In this document: positions 17,953 to 26,842 of the stretch, piece after piece
Position numbering within the stretch: position 1 is the first letter of the stretch
How the letters are laid out: each line of letters begins with the position of its first letter
DNA from: CAZKYP01 sp964556885
GTDB lineage: Bacteria; Planctomycetota; Phycisphaerae; Sedimentisphaerales; Anaerobacaceae
Assembly: GCA_964556885.1 (NCBI GenBank)
Contig: CAZKYP010000001.1
Coordinates: 1 to 64,000 of the forward strand
Direction: 5' to 3'
DNA length: 64,000 bases
Notes under the pieces: generated by a model
Databases searched by the model: none
Seen by the model: only the letters and a program-made list of their open reading frames with translations
What the model was told of the DNA's origin: nothing
Translations under genes and position numbers: made by a program

Positions 17953-18937
17953 TATTCGAGTATAGAGTTATTTGACTTCCCAGTGTTTCAAAATGGAAGG
18001 GGACGTACAGGAGATTTTTCAGAGCCTCTTTGACTGCCCGTTGCTTTCGTGGCGGAACAAATAAAAGCATAAAGCCGCCGCCTCCTGCCCCGCATAATTT
18101 CCCTCCGATTGCTCCAGCTTTTATTGCTGCATCGTACATATCGTCTATGACACTCGTGGTTGTTTTGCTCGATAGACTTTTTTTCAGCTTCCATGACTCG
18201 TCAAGCAGCTCACCGAAACGTTCTATTCTCTCACGGTGGTCGTTAAGAATATTTACAGCTTCCTTAACCATGTCCTTCATCGCACTCAGTTCGGAAGTTT
18301 TCTGTGAAGTATTGTTAATCTGTTCGGTTGCGATCTCGGAAGCAGTCCTGGAAAATCCGGTAAAGAACATCATCAAATGATTCTGAAGTTCCTTTATCCT
18401 TGATAGCTCTATTGTGATAGGATGTACGGAAAAAGCCGCTTTGCCGTTAAATTCTATCAGGTTGAGTCCACCAAAAGCAGCGGCCACCTGGTCCTGTGAA
18501 CCCACCGCCTCTCCGATGACATTCTGCTCGATACAAATTGCGTTCGAGGCGAGTTGTGCCTTGTCGACCATTCTGCCGGTCAATGCATACAAGGCGTTCA
18601 AAAGGCCGACAGTAAAGGCAGAGCTCGAACCGATACCGGACCGTGCGGGCAAATCACCTGTATGCACCATTTCTATACCCTGGTCTATTCCAAGGAACCT
18701 GAGAGACTCCCGTACCGCCGGATGCCTGATTTGAAGAAGATTATCTACTTCCTCACGCAGCCTGTATCTTATGAGGTATTTATGATCGAAAAACTGGGGT
18801 AGATACCGGCAATTTATGTAGCAATATTTATTTATGGTCGTATTCAGCACTGCACCGCCATTGTCCCTGTACCATACAGGGTAATCCGTACCGCCGCCAA
18901 AGAACGAGATACGATATGGCGTTCTGCTGATAATCAT
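17942..18937 (-). CDS. hddA: GHMP-family heptose kinase, HddA-like
   Basis: A 331-residue GHMP kinase. Motif 1 is RTPYRISFFGGGTDYP at the N-terminus, the ATP loop is LPARSGIGSSSA at about residues 97-107, and motif 3 is CGAGGGGFMLLF near the C-terminus. This set, particularly FFGGGTDYP, is typical of D-glycero-alpha-D-manno-heptose-7-phosphate kinase (HddA) and related sugar kinases. It is the first gene after a sigma-54 promoter. Its AAGGA ribosome site and ATG are partly inside a perfect 7-bp hairpin. The isomerase GmhA and phosphatase GmhB needed for the full pathway are not in the window. Confidence 0.84.
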   Translation of the reverse strand: MIISRTPYRISFFGGGTDYPVWYRDNGGAVLNTTINKYCYINCRYLPQFFDHKYLIRYRLREEVDNLLQIRHPAVRESLRFLGIDQGIEMVHTGDLPARSGIGSSSAFTVGLLNALYALTGRMVDKAQLASNAICIEQNVIGEAVGSQDQVAAAFGGLNLIEFNGKAAFSVHPITIELSRIKELQNHLMMFFTGFSRTASEIATEQINNTSQKTSELSAMKDMVKEAVNILNDHRERIERFGELLDESWKLKKSLSSKTTTSVIDDMYDAAIKAGAIGGKLCGAGGGGFMLLFVPPRKQRAVKEALKNLLYVPFHFETLGSQITLYSNNDH

Positions 18938-18945
18938 CGATTATC
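18929..18945 (-). other. Hairpin over the hddA start codon
   Basis: Perfect 7-bp arms GATAATC/GATTATC with a 3-base loop. The hddA start codon straddles the loop and right arm, and the last base(s) of the AAGGA ribosome site are in the stem. It could dampen or regulate hddA translation. Confidence 0.45.
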
Positions 18946-18998
18946 CTTTTTAACCGGTTTTCGATAGACTTTTTCTAATGATTTTAATTTTTCTATAC

Positions 18999-19014
18999 TG
19001 CAAATTTCGTGCCT
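18999..19014 (-). promoter_or_regulatory. Sigma-54 promoter of hddA-hddC-giant glycosyltransferase
   Basis: Minus strand AGGCAC-N5-TTGCA with exact -24/-12 spacing. Predicted start near 18988, about 50 bases before the hddA ATG. It lies in the 208-base gap after the rmlC-like gene, so this three-gene unit can be transcribed separately from the upstream island genes. Confidence 0.7.
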
Positions 19015-19145
19015 GTGGTCAAAAAAGCCGTTTATCAACGACCATGCCATCCGAACCGGCAAACATGTAAAATTATCAGACATCTTCAATGCTGCAATCA
19101 TTGTAAATATGCCCCCATCATTTGCTTAAAGAGCCCCAAAAAAGA

Positions 19146-19667
19146 TCAAATTAGGTCTGCCGAAGCATCTCTATGTGATAATATAGGACTTTCCACGGGC
19201 CACCAGATACCGAACTGCGGCTCATTCCATCTGTATGTATATTGTTTCGATGGTTCGTAGTAAGTTGACTGCTTGTAATGGAAAATTGTCAGTTCGCTCA
19301 TAACCAGATGAGCATTTCCGTATCTCGGCGGAACCAAAACCTGAAGATTATTCCTGTCGGACAGAACAAATGACTGCCACTTGCCGAAGTCCTTCGATTT
19401 GGTATCACAATTAACCACGACAAAATAAAATTTACCGTACAAACAGGATATCAGTTTCCATGTACAGTCGTCGCCATGAATGCCGCGCAACACGTTCCTC
19501 GTGGAGGTTGAAATATCGTCCTGGACAAAATTTACATCAATGCCTTTTCCCCTGTATAACTTCTCATTATATGTCTCTATATAGCGGCCGCGGTGATCTT
19601 CGAAAGGATCAGGTTGAATAACTAAAACCCCATCCAGTTTTGTTTTTTCGACTTTTATCATAATCAA
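19146..19667 (-). CDS. RmlC-like nucleotide-sugar 3,5-epimerase
   Basis: A 173-residue cupin of the dTDP-4-dehydrorhamnose 3,5-epimerase family. Visible signatures are FEDHRGRYIE near the N-terminus, the catalytic histidine H64 in RGIHGDD, and VPPRYGNAHLV in place of the usual IPxGFAHGF. In Campylobacter, an RmlC-like enzyme (MlghB) epimerises GDP-4-keto-heptose; the neighbouring hddA/hddC genes make a similar role possible here, but rhamnose-type chemistry is not excluded. No rmlA, rmlB or rmlD is nearby, which argues against a plain dTDP-rhamnose pathway. Confidence 0.82.
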   Translation of the reverse strand: MIMIKVEKTKLDGVLVIQPDPFEDHRGRYIETYNEKLYRGKGIDVNFVQDDISTSTRNVLRGIHGDDCTWKLISCLYGKFYFVVVNCDTKSKDFGKWQSFVLSDRNNLQVLVPPRYGNAHLVMSELTIFHYKQSTYYEPSKQYTYRWNEPQFGIWWPVESPILSHRDASADLI

Positions 19668-19739
19668 TCCGCTCTTTTCATTTCGGCTCGAAAAATATGG
19701 AACTAATAACCATTTATATATCTGGTTTCCGGCGTGTCC

Positions 19740-21197
19740 CTATACATACATATGCTTATTTTTTGCTTTTCCCCTGTTTTTGATATCCTTCAATAAATCA
19801 TCGAACTTCCGGCGAAATTCATTTAATCGCTCAATTTGCATCTTGTATGGTTTGATATAAAATCTGTCATTGTTGTGATAGTGAAAGCCCGGCGTCCGCC
19901 AGAGATTGTCGATGTCCATTTCGTCGATGAATAGCCGGTCTTTCATCGCCTGCTCGAAGACCGATGTACCGGGCAATGGCATAAGATTCGTAACATATAC
20001 TTCATCGACATCAATCTCTTTTATCATGTCGTACGATTCCTGAAGCGTCTGCGGAGTCTCCTCCGGGAAACCGATTACGAAATATGCCTTCAAATATAGA
20101 TCCTGATATTTTCTTAGTAATCCCACCACTTCGTAAATCCTGTCCCGTGACAGATGTTTGCCGATTACCTTATTGCGAATAAAATCCGACCCGCTTTCTA
20201 TGGCAATGGCGCCTCTTACCCAACCGGCCTGGACCATCGCGTCCGCTGCTTCATGGTCAAGTGGTGCGACGCTCAAACCATTCGGGGTTTCGAATTGGAT
20301 ATCGAGTTTTCTCTCTATAATTTCATTACAAATCGTAATTATGTGCTTTTTTTTCAGATTGATATTATCATCCATAAAGCTGAAGTGGTTCAGACCATAA
20401 TAGTCATGCAACATTTGCATCTCGTCAACCACATTTTCGGGATTCCTAAATCTGATTTTCGGCCCCATGACCATATACATCGAACAGAAATTACACCTGT
20501 TTGGACAACTCCTGCTCGATATGATCGGAACTGTCATACCAAATGAAAGCTGCTTTGGATTGTGCCAGTGGGCTATAGAGTGATAATAGTCCCTGAAATT
20601 AATCAAATCGTAAGCAGGGAAAGCCAGATCGTTCAAATCTTCGATGAAATTTTTCTTGGCGTTTACAATCACCTGACCATCTTTACGATACGCAACTCCT
20701 TCCAGCCCGGACAATCCACCGAGGTCGTCTTTATTAATGGCTTTTGCTATAGTGACAATCTGTTGTTCTCCCTCGCCGATTACCACGTAATCTATCGAAA
20801 GGCAATTGGTAATGATTTGCTCAGCAAATATTGTCGGGTGCATTCCGCCAATGACAATTGGAATATGGTTGTATTCTGCCCGTACCCGCTCCGAAAATTT
20901 CAGTATTGGTGGGAATTGTCCGGAAAACAGACAGCCAAAACCAATAAGTAAGGGGCGAAACTCAGCTATGTGCTGAAGAATGATCTCTTCACAGAAAGTT
21001 GTTCTGTAAGTATTCTTCTCCCAGGGTTTATAGATATTTAAATCGAGTATTTTCACTTCAATCCCGTTACACTGTAAAGCAGCGGCAAGATATAAAAGTG
21101 AAGTGGGGGGTATGTATTCCTTGTTCGGCAGAAAATCGAGCGTTGACGGATTGACCAGTAATACGCCCGTATGTTCTTTTTTATCAATCCTTTTCAT
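19740..21197 (-). CDS. B12-binding-domain radical SAM protein
   Basis: A 485-residue protein with an N-terminal cobalamin-binding-like Rossmann domain (about residues 10-160; VLLVNPST, LLIGFGC and VIGGMHPT strands) followed by a radical SAM domain with the CX3CX2C cluster motif SCPNRCNFC at about residues 229-236. The classic DxHxxG base-off histidine motif is not evident. The family (BchE/PhpK-type) includes methylases and ring-forming enzymes. In a sugar-modification island it could methylate or rearrange a glycan or lipid-linked sugar, but the substrate is unknown. Confidence 0.85.
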   Translation of the reverse strand: MKRIDKKEHTGVLLVNPSTLDFLPNKEYIPPTSLLYLAAALQCNGIEVKILDLNIYKPWEKNTYRTTFCEEIILQHIAEFRPLLIGFGCLFSGQFPPILKFSERVRAEYNHIPIVIGGMHPTIFAEQIITNCLSIDYVVIGEGEQQIVTIAKAINKDDLGGLSGLEGVAYRKDGQVIVNAKKNFIEDLNDLAFPAYDLINFRDYYHSIAHWHNPKQLSFGMTVPIISSRSCPNRCNFCSMYMVMGPKIRFRNPENVVDEMQMLHDYYGLNHFSFMDDNINLKKKHIITICNEIIERKLDIQFETPNGLSVAPLDHEAADAMVQAGWVRGAIAIESGSDFIRNKVIGKHLSRDRIYEVVGLLRKYQDLYLKAYFVIGFPEETPQTLQESYDMIKEIDVDEVYVTNLMPLPGTSVFEQAMKDRLFIDEMDIDNLWRTPGFHYHNNDRFYIKPYKMQIERLNEFRRKFDDLLKDIKNRGKAKNKHMYV

Positions 21198-21223
21198 TAT
21201 GTTAAACTCTCCTGTTTTAACAT

Positions 21224-22171
21224 CTACTTGATCGGTCTCCAGACCACGTAAGAATGAGAATCATCGAAGAAATTGCCGAGTTGCTGATGATGAACCTTAA
21301 TTATCTCAATCCTGCCCTGTTCCTGAAGTTGACGCAGGTGGGTCAAAAAGCCATTCAAGTAGTTCTTTCTCTTATGATATTTCAATGCCAGATAGTCCGG
21401 CAGGGCGTCCTGGTTATAAAGCTCTATAATTCCCTCTATATTTGCACACAGTTCTGGAGACCTTTTCAGGATAAATTCCAGAAAAGGCCCGAAGTTATCT
21501 CCGACCTGTTCCAATGCCCCGAAAGTAAAGATTGCACTGTCGGGTTCTATCTGTATGTTTTCATCCGGGCTGAAAAAATCAAAATAACCGCCTGTGATAG
21601 ACCAGTTATAGTGTTTAACCAATAAACTTATAATTTCCTGTGAGGTTTGCGTCCAGTCGAAGCCGTAGAGCTTTTTATCTGGAAAAATTGTTGCCAGGTA
21701 GGCAAGATGCTGTGCTGCTCCACAACCGAACTCATAAATATTTTTCACGTTTTGGAAAAATTTCTGAAAAAACCAGCTTCGAAACAGTTTAGTAGCGTTT
21801 ACGAAAAAATTCTCATCGAGCGGAATAACATATTTCAGGTTAAGCCTGACTGAGACGTGTTTTCTGAAATATTTTGGAAATAACTTATCTATGTCAAAAC
21901 CGGATTCGATTAATTCCTGTAAGTTTTCACCCCATCCTTTTTCCCATGCCGAGATTCTTTGTGGGCCTGTGACGGTTATTTCTTCGGAATCTATGAATTT
22001 AAGAAGTTTAAGGATTAATTGTTCTTTTTTCTCTCCGTCGATTATTCTATATCGAAAATCCGACTTCTCGATATGCTCTGCACAAAACTGTATGATTTCT
22101 TCTTCTGTTGCACCGAAAAGTTCGGCGAAATCTTTCCCTGTAAGATTATAAAATTTTTCACTATCGGCCAT
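21224..22171 (-). CDS. SAM-dependent methyltransferase
   Basis: A 315-residue protein with a class I methyltransferase motif I, IYEFGCGAAQHLAYLA, near residue 145 and the acidic second-strand residue in KLYGFDWTQ. The N-terminal 140 residues carry a characteristic segment TGPQRISAWEKGWGENL not tied to a known function. It lies between two radical SAM genes in the island with short gaps, so it is probably co-transcribed. A role in O-methylation of a sugar, or of a product of the neighbouring radical SAM enzymes, is plausible; no substrate can be named. Confidence 0.7.
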   Translation of the reverse strand: MADSEKFYNLTGKDFAELFGATEEEIIQFCAEHIEKSDFRYRIIDGEKKEQLILKLLKFIDSEEITVTGPQRISAWEKGWGENLQELIESGFDIDKLFPKYFRKHVSVRLNLKYVIPLDENFFVNATKLFRSWFFQKFFQNVKNIYEFGCGAAQHLAYLATIFPDKKLYGFDWTQTSQEIISLLVKHYNWSITGGYFDFFSPDENIQIEPDSAIFTFGALEQVGDNFGPFLEFILKRSPELCANIEGIIELYNQDALPDYLALKYHKRKNYLNGFLTHLRQLQEQGRIEIIKVHHQQLGNFFDDSHSYVVWRPIK

Positions 22172-22201
22172 TTACACAATCCTTTGTTCCGAATACGAGC
22201 A

Positions 22202-23320
22202 TCAGATAACATTTATATGACGTGGCGGATTGGCCATTTCATAGAGATACCCGTTGATTGAGTGCTGTTTACAGCAGAATTTCTGACACTTGTCCGTCTT
22301 GATTTCATCGTAAAAACGGTCGATAACCTGTCGCCACTGTTCGCTCTGCCAGATTTCCCCGAAGCGTTTCTCCTTCAGGTCACCCAGACAATACCTTTCA
22401 TCCCGCCAACAGAGCTGACAGGGATACATTTTACCGTCTGCATCTATGTGTGTTTCGAATTCCACACCGTAACATTTTTTATAAGTCCGGGCAGGCGTGC
22501 TGACATTCATGAAATAATCAAGGTATTGCTCATTAAGGAAGACTTTGAAGTTTTCATCCTCCAGCGCCTTTGCCTCGGTAAACTTATCATTGTATTTCTG
22601 GTGGAAGGAGTTGCGCTGCCAGTGGTGATTTTTATTATGCCCCATCACAACAGACGGACAGGGTTTGAAGGCGTTAATCCCGATATTCTTGAGCAGGCGG
22701 GCAGTCTCTGCGATATAGGGAGTACTAAAGTCGAAAACGATATATGTTGCTATAATCACGACATCAAGGTTATCCCTGTCTCTTATCTTTACCGCTTCTT
22801 CCAGGGCATTGATAACAGAATGAAAATGTGACTCGGGGCAGCCATGTAGCTTTGCATAAAATTCGGCATTATGTGCCAGGGAACTGACCCGCAAAAATGA
22901 CAGGCTGGATTCAACCTTCTCCAGGATTTCCTTATTCAGAAGCACACCGTTTGTGACCAGACATATATCCATACCGGCTTTTTTACCAGTTACAATAGCG
23001 TCGGGGACTGCCTTGTTAAGCAGCGGCTCACCCGTTCCCTGAAGCTCACAGCATTTGACACCGGCTTCACCCATATCATGAAATATTTTTATGAGCAAAT
23101 CTTCAGGAATAGACAAATTCTTGAATCCGAGATGCTCTACGTAGCAGTAGAAGCATTTCTGATTGCATCGATTTGTGGCGCTGACTTCCACGTACAACGG
23201 CGGAAACTTCTTGCCTTCTTTCCACTTTTGCAATGTATCGAGATGGTGGAAGATTCCGTGCAGACCGTCATAAGCGCCAAGCTTTATTCGTTGCGATTTT
23301 TTCTTTTTATCAGGTTCCAC
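22202..23320 (-). CDS. Radical SAM/SPASM-domain protein
   Basis: A 372-residue radical SAM enzyme with the CX3CX2C motif at C52, C56 and C59 (ATNRCNQKCFYCYVE). The C-terminal Cys-rich region (KCYGVEFETHIDADGKMYPCQLCW, then DKCQKFCCKQH) looks like a SPASM/Twitch auxiliary iron-sulfur domain. Such enzymes modify peptides, proteins or sugars. The start overlaps the end of the upstream methylthiotransferase-like gene by 11 bases, suggesting coupled translation. The substrate may be a sugar or flagellin residue (inference). Confidence 0.84.
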   Translation of the reverse strand: MEPDKKKKSQRIKLGAYDGLHGIFHHLDTLQKWKEGKKFPPLYVEVSATNRCNQKCFYCYVEHLGFKNLSIPEDLLIKIFHDMGEAGVKCCELQGTGEPLLNKAVPDAIVTGKKAGMDICLVTNGVLLNKEILEKVESSLSFLRVSSLAHNAEFYAKLHGCPESHFHSVINALEEAVKIRDRDNLDVVIIATYIVFDFSTPYIAETARLLKNIGINAFKPCPSVVMGHNKNHHWQRNSFHQKYNDKFTEAKALEDENFKVFLNEQYLDYFMNVSTPARTYKKCYGVEFETHIDADGKMYPCQLCWRDERYCLGDLKEKRFGEIWQSEQWRQVIDRFYDEIKTDKCQKFCCKQHSINGYLYEMANPPRHINVI

Positions 23321-24530
23321 TGGACATACACTCCTTTGGCGTAGATTTTTTTACATCATTATTAATTCTGGCAAAACGGTCCTGCATAAAACCGGTGCCG
23401 TCTATATTATGCACAATGCCGGCTTTCTTTAACTCGACCTCGATAATTTTAAGGCGTTTATTCATTGTCTCGTCGTCAATCTTGTCGTCCCTGTTTGATG
23501 AGACGGCGCCGGGAGCGTCATAATATTTGCTGACCAGAGCATACGCGGGCTTATAAACTCTCAGGAAATCAATCGTCTCCATGAAGTCACTTTCAGTCTC
23601 CGATGGAAAACCGACAATAATATGTGTATCGAAGGCTCTGAAATTCAAATCAATCATCAGGCCGAATACCTTATCCAAATCCTTTCTGTTGTACTGACGC
23701 TTCATTGCAGCGAGGATCCTGTCTGATGCCGACTGGATCGGAAGGTTGATATGTATCAGCCAGCCGTCTTCGATAAACTGCTTCATATCATCGTAAAAAT
23801 CCAGGAAGTTCTTAGGATGATAGTTTTGCAGGGCATAGACGGTCTGGGGATATTCGCAGCGCAGACGTCGGATAAGTTGTGGAAGGGAAGAGCCTGTGTC
23901 GATTCCATACATTCCGAGGCAGTCACCAAGAAGGATAATGCGACGCTGGCCCTGTTGTTCAATCGGTACGCGGCAGACCTCAACGAGTTCATCTTCGCTT
24001 ACGCTTTTATAAGGCGGAAAAGCAAGCTTTTCAGTGCAATATACACAATTATATGGACAACCCTGACTAATAAGCAGTTTGAAAAATTGGTCTGCAAAAA
24101 TAACATCCTCTTCGGGATGGAGTTCTCTGTATTCTGATGCGTCTGTGCAGATCGCATTTTCGTAATAGACCGGTGAGTATTTGTCAAACGAACCGGCTGG
24201 GGCGCCGAAATATTCATCGAGAAATTTCCCCTCCTTTTTCCAGGGGATAATTTTACCTTTAAAACTACCTTCAAGAAGCTTCCTGTCTATATCGGGAAGA
24301 CAACCAAGCGATATGACCTCTCCGGGATATTCCCTGCTGCTGCGTTTTAACTCGGAAATACTGTTGTCGACCACATCTTTTCTATAGCCGCAGGTCCAGA
24401 CCAGAATAACGTCGCTGTCGTATGGATTGGATACGACTTCGTGACCGGTACTTTTCAAAAAACACCTATAATGCAAAAGGCTTTGCCTGCGGAGGGCACA
24501 AATGTTCAGTCCCTTGATATAAACTTTCAT
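23310..24530 (-). CDS. MiaB-like methylthiotransferase family protein lacking TRAM
   Basis: A 406-residue radical SAM protein with the methylthiotransferase layout. C11, C47 (VWTCGY) and C77 (LGCLPD) match the three auxiliary-cluster cysteines of MiaB/RimO, and C158, C162, C165 (SQGCPYNCVYC) form the radical SAM cluster. The HIIVGFPSETESDF segment is typical. The RNA-binding TRAM domain usually found at the C-terminus is missing: the protein ends soon after the radical SAM barrel. Substrate therefore probably is not tRNA. It sits between a TylF-like methyltransferase and a SPASM enzyme in the glycosylation island. Confidence 0.82.
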   Translation of the reverse strand: MKVYIKGLNICALRRQSLLHYRCFLKSTGHEVVSNPYDSDVILVWTCGYRKDVVDNSISELKRSSREYPGEVISLGCLPDIDRKLLEGSFKGKIIPWKKEGKFLDEYFGAPAGSFDKYSPVYYENAICTDASEYRELHPEEDVIFADQFFKLLISQGCPYNCVYCTEKLAFPPYKSVSEDELVEVCRVPIEQQGQRRIILLGDCLGMYGIDTGSSLPQLIRRLRCEYPQTVYALQNYHPKNFLDFYDDMKQFIEDGWLIHINLPIQSASDRILAAMKRQYNRKDLDKVFGLMIDLNFRAFDTHIIVGFPSETESDFMETIDFLRVYKPAYALVSKYYDAPGAVSSNRDDKIDDETMNKRLKIIEVELKKAGIVHNIDGTGFMQDRFARINNDVKKSTPKECMSSGT

Positions 24531-24593
24531 TTTTTCAGTTTCTCCACTATATCACAAGATTTATATGACAATCTAATTTAACTTCTTGAGTTT

Positions 24594-25394
24594 TTATTCC
24601 ACTTCCAGATATGAAAGTCTCGAAGTCATTGACATACGCTGTATTCGCATTTTGCGCATGTCAATCGCCTCCCGCAACGCGGCCGTTTCTCCCGGGAAAA
24701 CATTGTCTACCAAGTCGTCGAAAACAAGAATGCTTCCCTTGCAAAGATACGGTTGAATAATTTCAAGTGCTGCCTTTGTAGGGGTATAGATATCCATGTC
24801 AAAGACTGCCAGCGAAACAATGGTCTCGGGATGTTTTTCAAGATAAACCGGAAGAGTCTGTACGACGTCACCTTTAATCAGCTCGAATTTCTTTATATGA
24901 CTGATTGGATTAAGTTGCTCCTGGAGTGTGAGAATTTTATCGAGATGATTTTCATAGTTGCTCGTCACGGCGAAGGCGCCATCTTTACAATTATGATTGG
25001 AGCCATCTTGTTCGCACATACCAGTGTGTCCGCGGAAAGTGTCGAATCCTACGATTTTTCGTGTGCGGTTAAAAGGCTCGAATATGCCACGTAACGACGA
25101 AAGGATAGACACTGTCTGTCCCCAGCGTGTCCCGAATTCGATAATGATGCCGTGCATATTTACAATCTTTTTGTATATTTCATAGAAAAACAAAAGCCTG
25201 GAGAAATTCTTGCTTGTAAGGTATAATCCCAGATTTGACAGAAGCTCATCGTCCGGAATCGGGCTGCTTTTAAGTATTTCAACGAGCTTCATCTGAGTCT
25301 CTTTTTCATCCGTACTGGAATGGACAATATTTGAAACATTTTGAGTTTGCTTCGTTTCATTGCTCCTGACGTCGGTATATTCTTTTAATTTCAT
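24594..25394 (-). CDS. TylF/CmcI-like class I methyltransferase
   Basis: A 266-residue protein. The SAM-binding strand is IIIEFGTRWGQTVSILSSL, followed by KIVGFDTFRGHTGM and the metal/substrate strand SLAVFDMDIYTPTKAALEII with GSILVFDDLVD. This matches the TylF/macrocin O-methyltransferase-like group common in polysaccharide clusters, in which paired aspartates coordinate a divalent metal. It probably methylates a sugar hydroxyl. Promoter not seen in the 63-base gap downstream or the 49-base gap upstream, so it should belong to the island operon. Confidence 0.75.
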   Translation of the reverse strand: MKLKEYTDVRSNETKQTQNVSNIVHSSTDEKETQMKLVEILKSSPIPDDELLSNLGLYLTSKNFSRLLFFYEIYKKIVNMHGIIIEFGTRWGQTVSILSSLRGIFEPFNRTRKIVGFDTFRGHTGMCEQDGSNHNCKDGAFAVTSNYENHLDKILTLQEQLNPISHIKKFELIKGDVVQTLPVYLEKHPETIVSLAVFDMDIYTPTKAALEIIQPYLCKGSILVFDDLVDNVFPGETAALREAIDMRKMRIQRMSMTSRLSYLEVE

Positions 25395-25443
25395 TTTTTA
25401 TTCTCTTTCAGTGTTTATTGTTTACTCTTGCAGTAGGAGAATT

Positions 25444-26811
25444 TCAGCATGGTATTCCTTTCATTGCCATCTCCAGCCTATTGAGCAATTGTCCGGCCGG
25501 AAGATTGTCCTTATATAATAACAATTCCGCCTCACATGCCTTTTTTGCATAGCCCAGCTTGCCCAACTGAGCCAGGGCCGTCGCTCTGGCAAATTCCAGA
25601 TTAGGAAGCCACGGTGAAATTTCCTTAGCCTTGTCCAGGCTGATTAAAGCGTTCTGGGGCTCGCCGGCTTGCAGCTTTGCAACACCGTCTTTCATCAAGT
25701 CTGTAAAATTCGGGTAGCTGCCTACAAGAAGATTCATGTAATCATTCGCCTTTTCCTTCTGGCCGGATTCCAGGAACGATGAAATAAGTAATTTGAGAGA
25801 ACCAACATCGTCGAATGATTTTTCGAGTTTCAATTTGTCGAGTATTTTACCCCAGAAGTTTTCAGGCCTGCAGAGTTCGAATGCTTTGCGTCTGCCGTTT
25901 TCAGCTATTGCAATTCGTTCGGAATCGTGTGTCAGGTAATACCTTGCCTTTTCGGCCAGATCTCTTTCATCTTTGAAAGGGACGAATTCCACCATCGGTT
26001 CGAACCATCTCGGTGTTTCAGGGTTATCTGATTCCAGCAGCATTGTCCCGCATAAGGTCGACTCCATCAGGCGTCCCTTGTATGTCAGCTTATCACCGGA
26101 GCCGCAGAAATTAAGAGATATTTTTGATCGCTTATATATTCCCGCGTATTCCTCGAGAGTGAGTCTGTCCTCCAGTTGGCCGCCGGTTTTATGCACATTG
26201 ATTCCGGCCGCTCGCAGGGCATTAATGCCTTTAATCCTGTCTTGTTTGTTTATGATGCGGCCGTTAAAACTGATATTGATGTCCCTTTCCAGTTTCGGAT
26301 CAAAAAATATTGTTGTATCCGATGAAAACGGCAGGCTCATGTATTTGTCCGGGCGGGCGATGTTCTTAAAGCTTTCTATAGGATCCGTGGTGATGCCGAC
26401 GTCTACCAGCGGCATAATTTTCTCGGCAAGCCTGACTATCAGGTCCGCCCACGTATCGGGCCACATTGCAATAATAGGTATTCTCAGGTTTTTCCTGATA
26501 ATATACAGAGTCTCGAATGTCGGATTCAGGTAATCGGGAGCACTGGGCAGCCAGACCAGTACGAAATAATCCGGCCGGACAGCTTTGCACATTTGAATCA
26601 ATTCCGAATCAACAGGGCGTTTGAGGGTAAGGTAATGATCGTCAACCAGAAAAACATCATAGGTTGCAAAATCCCAGCCGTTAAGGGTATCCCATGTGAA
26701 GTACGCACAGTTGCTTGGTCCGCGGTTCGGTTCTCCCCTCAGCCACTTGGTGCCCCAGAACAGAAAATGAGGTTTTTCTCTCCGTTTATAATCTGTTTTT
26801 GATGCATCCAT
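25444..26811 (-). CDS. CgeB-like glycosyltransferase with C-terminal TPR module
   Basis: A 455-residue protein. The central region shows a GT-B-type fold with the CgeB-like motif YKGRLMESTLCGTMLLESDNPE followed by a C-terminal helix block typical of glycosyltransferase group 1. Residues about 350-452 are TPR-like repeats. The last repeat pair (around NLEFARATALAQLGKLGYAKKACEAE) resembles a repeat in the giant glycosyltransferase. Expected to transfer a sugar from a nucleotide donor in the cytoplasm; the TPR part may hold the protein acceptor. Confidence 0.8.
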   Translation of the reverse strand: MDASKTDYKRREKPHFLFWGTKWLRGEPNRGPSNCAYFTWDTLNGWDFATYDVFLVDDHYLTLKRPVDSELIQMCKAVRPDYFVLVWLPSAPDYLNPTFETLYIIRKNLRIPIIAMWPDTWADLIVRLAEKIMPLVDVGITTDPIESFKNIARPDKYMSLPFSSDTTIFFDPKLERDINISFNGRIINKQDRIKGINALRAAGINVHKTGGQLEDRLTLEEYAGIYKRSKISLNFCGSGDKLTYKGRLMESTLCGTMLLESDNPETPRWFEPMVEFVPFKDERDLAEKARYYLTHDSERIAIAENGRRKAFELCRPENFWGKILDKLKLEKSFDDVGSLKLLISSFLESGQKEKANDYMNLLVGSYPNFTDLMKDGVAKLQAGEPQNALISLDKAKEISPWLPNLEFARATALAQLGKLGYAKKACEAELLLYKDNLPAGQLLNRLEMAMKGIPC

Positions 26812-26842
26812 ATAAACGTCCTTTCAGACAAGGTCGACAGGC

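Noticed and set aside
22262..22831. 189-codon + strand frame opposite the SPASM gene
   Set aside because: Shadow of a conserved radical SAM coding sequence on the other strand.
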